A DNA stretch of 33,769 nucleotides, from assembly GCA_017883405.1 (NCBI GenBank), contig JADGNO010000176.1, positions 1-33,769 on the forward strand, in the 5' to 3' direction. Both the position numbers and the translations under genes were made by a program. The notes below the pieces were generated by a model that saw only the letters and a list, made by a program, of their open reading frames with translations, did no database searches and had not been told where the DNA came from. The stretch comes from Occallatibacter sp. (GTDB lineage Bacteria > Acidobacteriota > Terriglobia > Terriglobales > Acidobacteriaceae). Each line of letters starts with the position of its first letter. Position 1 is the first letter of the stretch. This document shows positions 27,985 through 33,769 of this stretch, piece after piece.

Positions 27985-28415
27985 TTACTCACGTCCGCAC
28001 CGTGTCTTATGGCAGGTTCAATTTTGCAGTCAGGCATTGCCCGCAGAATTTCTTCCTGACCGGTTGGTCCGAATACGACGAGAAAGCGCAGAGTATTATC
28101 TCCGGTGTTCACTGTTTCGTGAAAGACGCCGGCGGGCAAGTGGATCAAGTCGCCGGCCACGACGCGGCGTCTTTGCTCTCCGCCGATGTCGACCATCTGC
28201 GTGCCTTCGCCTTCAATGACGTAGAGAATCTCCTCCATGTCGGGGTGGTTGTGACGGAGATGTCCCTTGCCCGGCTCAACGGTTACAACGCCGAGCAAGA
28301 ACTTGTCTGCGCCAGTGACCTTGGGCTCGCTGAGCCATTGCAGGCGGCCCCAATCAAAGGCCAGGGTTTCTACATCGTCGGGCTGTACGAATCGCTTACC
28401 GCTGATTTGAGTCAT
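27981..28415 (-). CDS. Cupin-domain protein
   Basis: 'VEPGKGHLRHNHPDMEEILYVIEGEGTQMVDIGGEQRRRVVAGDLIHLPAGVFHETVNTGDNTLRFLVVFGP' matches both cupin motifs. Confidence 0.92.
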   Translation of the reverse strand: MTQISGKRFVQPDDVETLAFDWGRLQWLSEPKVTGADKFLLGVVTVEPGKGHLRHNHPDMEEILYVIEGEGTQMVDIGGEQRRRVVAGDLIHLPAGVFHETVNTGDNTLRFLVVFGPTGQEEILRAMPDCKIEPAIRHGADVSK

Positions 28416-28438
28416 GAGACTCCTCCGTGAGGACTTGA

Positions 28439-29272
28439 TTATGGCTTCGAGATGACAGCCTTTTTGAACGATCGGGTCTGTTCGGTAATGGCGCGCTCAA
28501 CGGCGAGCCGCTCAATGCTTGAAGCTCCGAAGAAGCCGTGCACGCCCGTGGTGTGTTCATAAATGAATTGCGAGTCTGCGGGTTCGGCGATGGGACCGCC
28601 ATGGCAGATGACCAGGATGTCTGGATTGATGGCGGCAGCTGCATCGCGAATCTCCTGAACTTTGACGGCTGCATCGGCGAGCGTCATGGATGTGTGTACA
28701 CCGATGCTGCCGCCGACCGTGCATCCCATATGGGCCACCAGAACATCGGCTCCTGCCCTGGTCATCTTCACCGCTTCGTTCACGTTGAAAACGTAGGGGC
28801 AAGTCAGAAGATCCAACTGGTGCGCAATCCGGATCATTTCCACTTCAAGGTCATAGCTCATTCCCGTCTCTTCAAGATGAACGCGGAATGTGCCGTCGAT
28901 GAGCCCGACGGTTGGGAAGTTCTGCACACCAGCAAAGCCAAGATCGCGAATCTGCGGCAGAAACCTGTGCATGCGCCGGAAGGGGTCGGTTCCGCAAACG
29001 CCGGCGAGGACGGGCGTGTGCTTGACCACGGGCAAAACTTCTTCAGCCATTTCAACCACAATCTGATTTGCATCGCCGTAGGAGAGCAGCCCGGCACTGG
29101 ATCCGCGGCCCGCCATCCGATAGCGGCCGGAATTATAAATAATGATCAGATCTGCGCCACCGGCTTCAGCAAACTTGGCTGAAATTCCTGTGCCCGCGCC
29201 GACGCCAAGAATGGGCGATCCGGCACGAACCTGTTCGCGCAGCCTGGCAAGACACTGCTCGCGTAACGTCAT
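28439..29272 (-). CDS. PEP-hydrolase/TIM-barrel signal transduction family protein (Tm-1 C-terminal-domain-like)
   Basis: '[56 protein letters not shown]...[14 protein letters not shown]...[16 protein letters not shown]...[13 protein letters not shown]'. Confidence 0.9.
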   Translation of the reverse strand: MTLREQCLARLREQVRAGSPILGVGAGTGISAKFAEAGGADLIIIYNSGRYRMAGRGSSAGLLSYGDANQIVVEMAEEVLPVVKHTPVLAGVCGTDPFRRMHRFLPQIRDLGFAGVQNFPTVGLIDGTFRVHLEETGMSYDLEVEMIRIAHQLDLLTCPYVFNVNEAVKMTRAGADVLVAHMGCTVGGSIGVHTSMTLADAAVKVQEIRDAAAAINPDILVICHGGPIAEPADSQFIYEHTTGVHGFFGASSIERLAVERAITEQTRSFKKAVISKP

Positions 29273-30504
29273 GCGTTTTTCTTCTCCTTTACGATCTCAA
29301 GAAACTCTGCAAACAGCCGCGCCGCGAACGATGGGTCATTGATGTGCGCGTCCACCTCAACCAGTTTGACCGCAGGCTTTATGTACTGCCTGATCGCATT
29401 GAACAAAGCCTCATCGGCTTCGTGGCTGTAAAACGGCTGGCCTGGACAATCGATTGCTGAGACGCCGCGCAGTGGTAGCACGATGGTTACAGGGCCCATG
29501 GCTGCGCTGGCTCTCTCGGCAATCTGTTTACCAAGGATCGCATTTTCGGCGGGCGTTGTGCGCATCAAAGTGACGGACGAATTGTGGCGGTACAGCGTGC
29601 GCTCGCGATATTTTTCGGGGACGGTTTCGAAGGGACCGAAGTTGACCATATCGATGGCGCCGACTGAAATCACCTGCGGCACGCCGCAGATTCCGGCTTC
29701 CTGCAGGCGATTGGGACCGGCGGAAAGAATTCCACCGGCCAGCTCATCTGCAAGTTCAGTTGTTGTAATGTCAATAACGCCGCAGGCAAGGCCCGAGCGG
29801 ATGATCTGTTCCATGCTCTGACCGCCGACTCCGTTGGCAGAGAAGACGAGCACTTCGAATCCAGCCTTCTCCAGCATGCCTCTTACCTGGGTGACGCACG
29901 GCGTGGTAACGCCAAACATGGTGGCGCAGACCAAGGGGCGGTCTGCGACGAACTGCGGCGTCGGCAATCCACACATTCCGGCCATGGCGTTGGCGGCGGT
30001 TGTGAGCACATTGCAGGTGACGCGATTCAAGCCGGCGATATCAGAGACAGCGTGCATCATCAGCATGTCTGAGCCGCCCACGTAGGACCGGACGTTGCCT
30101 GAGGCCGAAGTTGAAACCATCAGCTTGGGCACGCCCAGCGGCAACTCTCTCATGCCGGCGGAGGCAACGCTGGTGCCGCCTGAGCCGCCAACTGCGAGCA
30201 CACCTGCAAGCGGTTGCTGACGATGACGCTCGCTGAGCCACTCGGCAAGCCCGACCTGCATGGTCATGACGGCCTGACCACGGTCGCCACCGGAGATTAG
30301 TGCTTCAAGCGAGCTCCCGCCGCGCAGGGCAATCTGTTCGCGAGTAATGTCGGGTGTAAACGGCGGCGGCCCCAGAATACCCACGTCAATGACGATGACG
30401 TCGATTCCGAGCGAGCGCAGATGGTCGCGCAGAAACCTGACCTCATCCCCTTTGGTGTCGAGAGTTCCGATAAGTGCGACTGGACCACGCGGATTGAGCT
30501 GAAT
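29269..30504 (-). CDS. Tm-1-like ATP-binding domain protein (UPF0261 type), probable ATT start
   Basis: Manual extension of the listed ORF (30384) gives [56 protein letters not shown]..., matching the family N-terminus 'GTLDTKG'. GGAGGA lies just before ATT at 30502-30504; in-frame stop at 30538-30540. Confidence 0.85.
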   Translation of the reverse strand: MQLNPRGPVALIGTLDTKGDEVRFLRDHLRSLGIDVIVIDVGILGPPPFTPDITREQIALRGGSSLEALISGGDRGQAVMTMQVGLAEWLSERHRQQPLAGVLAVGGSGGTSVASAGMRELPLGVPKLMVSTSASGNVRSYVGGSDMLMMHAVSDIAGLNRVTCNVLTTAANAMAGMCGLPTPQFVADRPLVCATMFGVTTPCVTQVRGMLEKAGFEVLVFSANGVGGQSMEQIIRSGLACGVIDITTTELADELAGGILSAGPNRLQEAGICGVPQVISVGAIDMVNFGPFETVPEKYRERTLYRHNSSVTLMRTTPAENAILGKQIAERASAAMGPVTIVLPLRGVSAIDCPGQPFYSHEADEALFNAIRQYIKPAVKLVEVDAHINDPSFAARLFAEFLEIVKEKKNA

Positions 30505-30616
30505 AACTTCCTCCGAAGTACTGATTGAAACTGTATCTCAATGGCTCATAGTCCATTTGGGGTGGAATGTATTCTCGTCCGTCGAACGTTGTCAAGAATC
30601 TCACGCCAGGGGTCTG

Positions 30617-30647
30617 CTGCGCGACTCTTGAAATAAAAGTCGCGCAG
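30617..30647. other. Perfect 10-bp inverted repeat (hairpin) between the lyase gene and the Tm-1-like gene
   Basis: CTGCGCGACT (30617-30626), 11-nt loop CTTGAAATAAA, AGTCGCGCAG (30638-30647). Confidence 0.6.
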
Positions 30648-30685
30648 TGCGATGGTGGCTGATATGTGCCGATGTGGGCTGGAGC

Positions 30686-33631
30686 TTATTGGCCCGCAGC
30701 CACTGTTTGAAGGGAAAAAAGCGAACCGCGCGCGCCGATGAACAGTGTTTTTTTATCTGCTCCGCCAAAGGCGAGACTGCTTGGCCGCTCCGGAATTTCA
30801 ACTATGCCGATTTGCTTTCCGCTGGAGTTGTAAATGTAGAGCTGACCTTCTGCTACGTACACGTTTCCGGATGCGTCCGCTACAACGCTGGAACCTCCGC
30901 GCGTTGCAAATTCGGAAGCTGTGGCATGGGCAAGGCTATCAAGTCTCAGGTGATAGGTGGCGTCGTCTTCTTCGCTTGCTACCAGGTGCTCATCGCCGAC
31001 GCGGAAGAGCCGCCATTGCGATGTTTGCAGCATGGGCTGCCAGTTACCGCCAGCCATAATGGCGTTTGAAGTGCCGGAAGCATAATAGAAATTACGCGGC
31101 TCATCCTTTACAACGGCCTGGATAGCCATGTTGCTACGGCCTGCGTAGACCACGCCTCGGCGCTCCATCTGCATCATCAGGGTTTCCATGCTGTTGTGGA
31201 AGCCGACCGGCAGCATGAGATTTGTATCGGCGACGGATGCGCTTACGCCGTCGATTTTCTTTGCTTCACCGGATTTGGTGTCAACGCTGAAGACCGTTCG
31301 GCTGTAGTCCTGAACCAGTAATGAGCCGCTGCCGGCGAAGGCCGCGGCCATGGGCGTTTGCACTTTGTCGGTCAGCAGTTCGGCCTTCTTTTCGTCTGCG
31401 TTCCACTTGTAGATATGGTGCATGGCGGCGTCGGTGAAAAACAGGTGTCCGCTTTCGTTGGTAGTAAGCCCGGCAATGTTGCTGAAGCCGCTTGCCACCT
31501 GTTCCAACGTTGCGCCGGCTGCGAAAACGCCCGCAGGCAGGGGCAATGGGGTACCAGCTTTGACTTCCGAATTCAGCGTGAAGGTTGTGAAGTCATGGGT
31601 GCGGATGCGCACGCCGCTGGTGGCGTCAAAGAAACTGTTGTCGAATGCAAGGCGCGTCATGCTGAAGTCGTGCACGTTTTCGAAATGAACGTCGCTTGAG
31701 TTTGCTGCTTCAACCGCGTTCAGCTTGGGCAGCACGTTTCGCGACACGCGGTACATGAACAGATTCGCGAACAGCATCTGATGCGCGTCTTTAAATTCGA
31801 TGGAGAACGAGTCGGCGCCGGCGGGGTTTTCTTCCTCGGTTTGCAACGCGTACACCGTCCAGTTTGACGCGTTATGGAATTGCGTTTCGTGTTGCATGTG
31901 GTGCTCGCACGACATCTGGTAGACGATGCTGGGCGTGGTTGTGCTTTCAACCAGCAGGCCGGCTCTCGCCAGCGTGTTCGCTGTCCACACGCCGCGGAAG
32001 ATGCCGCCGCCACCATCTTTCACCCACAGGCTGGGATATTGCGCTCCTGCTCCTGCGTTTGGATTGAAGGCTCCTGGACTTTGCGGCTGCGCAGGCCGGG
32101 GTAGATTTGGATTGAGCGCGGAATTTCTGCGACCCGGCCCACGCATGAAATTCACATCTTCAACGAACGACGCAGGACCAGCGCGCCATACAAGTCCTGC
32201 TGCGCGGTGGTCCTGGGGCGAGGTCAGGATGCCGATGCCGGTCATGATGGCCGCGCCGCCTTTGGCGCTCTCAACCAGCGGCACTGCCTCGCCTTCGCCG
32301 GTAAAGTTTGGCGCATCGTCGGTTGCCACAATCACAGCAGTCACGGGATTGAAACCGATCAGCACGCTGTCCGGCTTGAGTTGCAGCGTGTTTGTTACGC
32401 GATAGGTGCCGCTGGGGAAATACAGAATTCGATGCGCATCGATGGCGGCCTGCAACGCCGCCGTGTCGTCAGAGCCGTCTCCTTTGACGCCGAGTGAGTG
32501 CACGTTGACCCACTGCTGCATGGGCGGCAGGGCAGGGATGTCGGATGCTACAGCTTTGTCTGCGCCGGAGCGCTCGCGATGGTGAATTTGTACTCCGCTC
32601 TCGCGTCCGTCAGGGCCGATTGCAAGGCCAATGGTCAGATGCTCCTCAACAAAAGGCTTGGTGCTTCCTTTCACAGCGAATGTCGAACTTGAACCGTCCT
32701 GCCCTTGAATCAATTGCGGCACGTTTTTGCAGACGATGCGGTCAAGCGTTACCTGGTGATGCGCCTTGCGGGCATCGCCAAGCACGATTGCAGAGTGGCT
32801 GATGTCTTCAAGCACCAGGTCGCGGCCGTACAACTGCTCTGTCATTCCGTGCGTGATTTCGACGGCCACCGGTGCCTGCGCAATGCGATCGCGGATCAGC
32901 GTCATGCCAACTTCCTGCGTATGGATGGCCGCCTTCTTCTGGCCGGTGATGCTGGAATCCATCAGCAGAAATTGCCATGCGGGTGAGGTGCGAACGGAGA
33001 TTATGCCGTATTCGCCACCCTCAATTTGCAGGTCGATTGCGCCATTGCCCACATCTTCAAGCGCGGCCCGGCCATCGCCCACCTTGAACCGCATGTGCTG
33101 AACAAACGAGTGCTGCGCCACATGAAACCGCACCGCGATTGCTGCCGGATTTCCGGCGCCGACCTCGAAGTCGAGGTTCATGATTCCGCTGTAGAACGTG
33201 AACTCGTTTGCGTCCATCACAGGCTCACTGGCCTGGGGGCGCATTGAGGAAAACTGAAGCATGTACCGGCCGGTTCCCAGAAATTCGTGGCCTTCCTGAT
33301 AGCCGGGTGTGTTTGCTCCCAACACAAACACAGGGCGATGCGCGCCGTAGCCAATGAGCCGGATGCCCGACCACAGGCGAATCGTGTGACTGAGGCGATA
33401 TCTTCCTTCGGCGACAAAGACGATGCCCTGGCCGGTCGTCTCTGAAACGTGATCGATGGCGGTCTGGATGGCAGCGGTATCGTCGGCCTGCCCATCGGCG
33501 ACTGCGCCGAAAGCGCCACGCTCAAGATAGACCGCGTGAGGATCGTCTGGCCGCACCGTATATATGGATTGGGCTGAGAGTTGATATGAGGCCAACGTAA
33601 CAAAAAGAGATATTGAAATAAGGCAACGCAT
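30686..33631 (-). CDS. Secreted tandem pectate-lyase-3/GH55-like beta-helix protein with C-terminal beta-propeller-like region
   Basis: Signal peptide MRCLISISLFVTLASYQLSAQS; two repeats 'FGAVADGQADDTAAIQTAIDHV' and 'LGVKGDGSDDTAALQAAIDAH', each followed by 'G.Y(R)...'; C-terminal NHL-like 'FSNIAGLTTNESGHLFFTDAAMHHIYKWNADEKKAELLT'. ORF opens at 33685; signal peptide and RBS favour 33631. Confidence 0.85.
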   Translation of the reverse strand: MRCLISISLFVTLASYQLSAQSIYTVRPDDPHAVYLERGAFGAVADGQADDTAAIQTAIDHVSETTGQGIVFVAEGRYRLSHTIRLWSGIRLIGYGAHRPVFVLGANTPGYQEGHEFLGTGRYMLQFSSMRPQASEPVMDANEFTFYSGIMNLDFEVGAGNPAAIAVRFHVAQHSFVQHMRFKVGDGRAALEDVGNGAIDLQIEGGEYGIISVRTSPAWQFLLMDSSITGQKKAAIHTQEVGMTLIRDRIAQAPVAVEITHGMTEQLYGRDLVLEDISHSAIVLGDARKAHHQVTLDRIVCKNVPQLIQGQDGSSSTFAVKGSTKPFVEEHLTIGLAIGPDGRESGVQIHHRERSGADKAVASDIPALPPMQQWVNVHSLGVKGDGSDDTAALQAAIDAHRILYFPSGTYRVTNTLQLKPDSVLIGFNPVTAVIVATDDAPNFTGEGEAVPLVESAKGGAAIMTGIGILTSPQDHRAAGLVWRAGPASFVEDVNFMRGPGRRNSALNPNLPRPAQPQSPGAFNPNAGAGAQYPSLWVKDGGGGIFRGVWTANTLARAGLLVESTTTPSIVYQMSCEHHMQHETQFHNASNWTVYALQTEEENPAGADSFSIEFKDAHQMLFANLFMYRVSRNVLPKLNAVEAANSSDVHFENVHDFSMTRLAFDNSFFDATSGVRIRTHDFTTFTLNSEVKAGTPLPLPAGVFAAGATLEQVASGFSNIAGLTTNESGHLFFTDAAMHHIYKWNADEKKAELLTDKVQTPMAAAFAGSGSLLVQDYSRTVFSVDTKSGEAKKIDGVSASVADTNLMLPVGFHNSMETLMMQMERRGVVYAGRSNMAIQAVVKDEPRNFYYASGTSNAIMAGGNWQPMLQTSQWRLFRVGDEHLVASEEDDATYHLRLDSLAHATASEFATRGGSSVVADASGNVYVAEGQLYIYNSSGKQIGIVEIPERPSSLAFGGADKKTLFIGARGSLFSLQTVAAGQ

Positions 33632-33769
33632 AAGGAATTCACTCCGGCAGATCAAGCATATTTGCGACCAACCTTTATACCGCATTCCGTTGGTCTATGG
33701 CGTTACGCACCGACACAAGAGTCATCCCCGAATTTGCCGGCGCGCGGCCGAGTTTTGGGGCAATCGGAA

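Noticed and set aside
28538-29182. 214-aa plus-strand ORF
   Set aside because: Antisense to the TIM-barrel gene; shadow ORF.
1-33769. CRISPR arrays, transposases, prophage, toxin-antitoxin or defence genes
   Set aside because: No regularly spaced repeats and no recognisable mobile or defence protein motifs were seen in the ORFs.

Overview
This looks like an Acidobacteria-type (Terriglobia-like) chromosomal window; the taxonomy is inferred from gene content and style only. Left part: a partial ArgR repressor with a candidate tandem ARG-box, a membrane GGDEF diguanylate cyclase, an acyl-CoA synthetase, a 6-phosphofructokinase with PPi-type active-site motifs, a RimI-like acetyltransferase and an S10 peptidase. 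These are followed by a metazoan-like deoxyribose-phosphate aldolase next to a double-domain ALDH16-like aldehyde dehydrogenase. Middle: secreted hypothetical proteins, an NHL-repeat protein, an M19 dipeptidase, tRNA-Leu(GAG) immediately upstream of secG, and a CSS-motif EAL phosphodiesterase. Right part: a Tat-exported GH51-like arabinofuranosidase, a stand-alone 3-hydroxyacyl-CoA dehydrogenase NAD-binding domain and BshA. A tight minus-strand cluster follows: Tm-1-like protein, Tm-1 TIM-barrel protein, cupin, Tat-ThuA, Tat-enolase superfamily protein and Sec-RraA-like protein. It lies downstream of a 999-codon tandem pectate-lyase/GH55-like plus beta-propeller ORF. The best candidate for an undescribed system is this cluster (about 24.66-30.50 kb), which appears to place a sugar-acid dehydratase and an RraA-like aldolase outside the cytoplasm. 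The first gene of the cluster has no ATG/GTG/TTG start that preserves its N-terminal motif and may start at ATT. No CRISPR array, rRNA, transposase or prophage was recognised. All family calls are from reading the translations; no database search was run.
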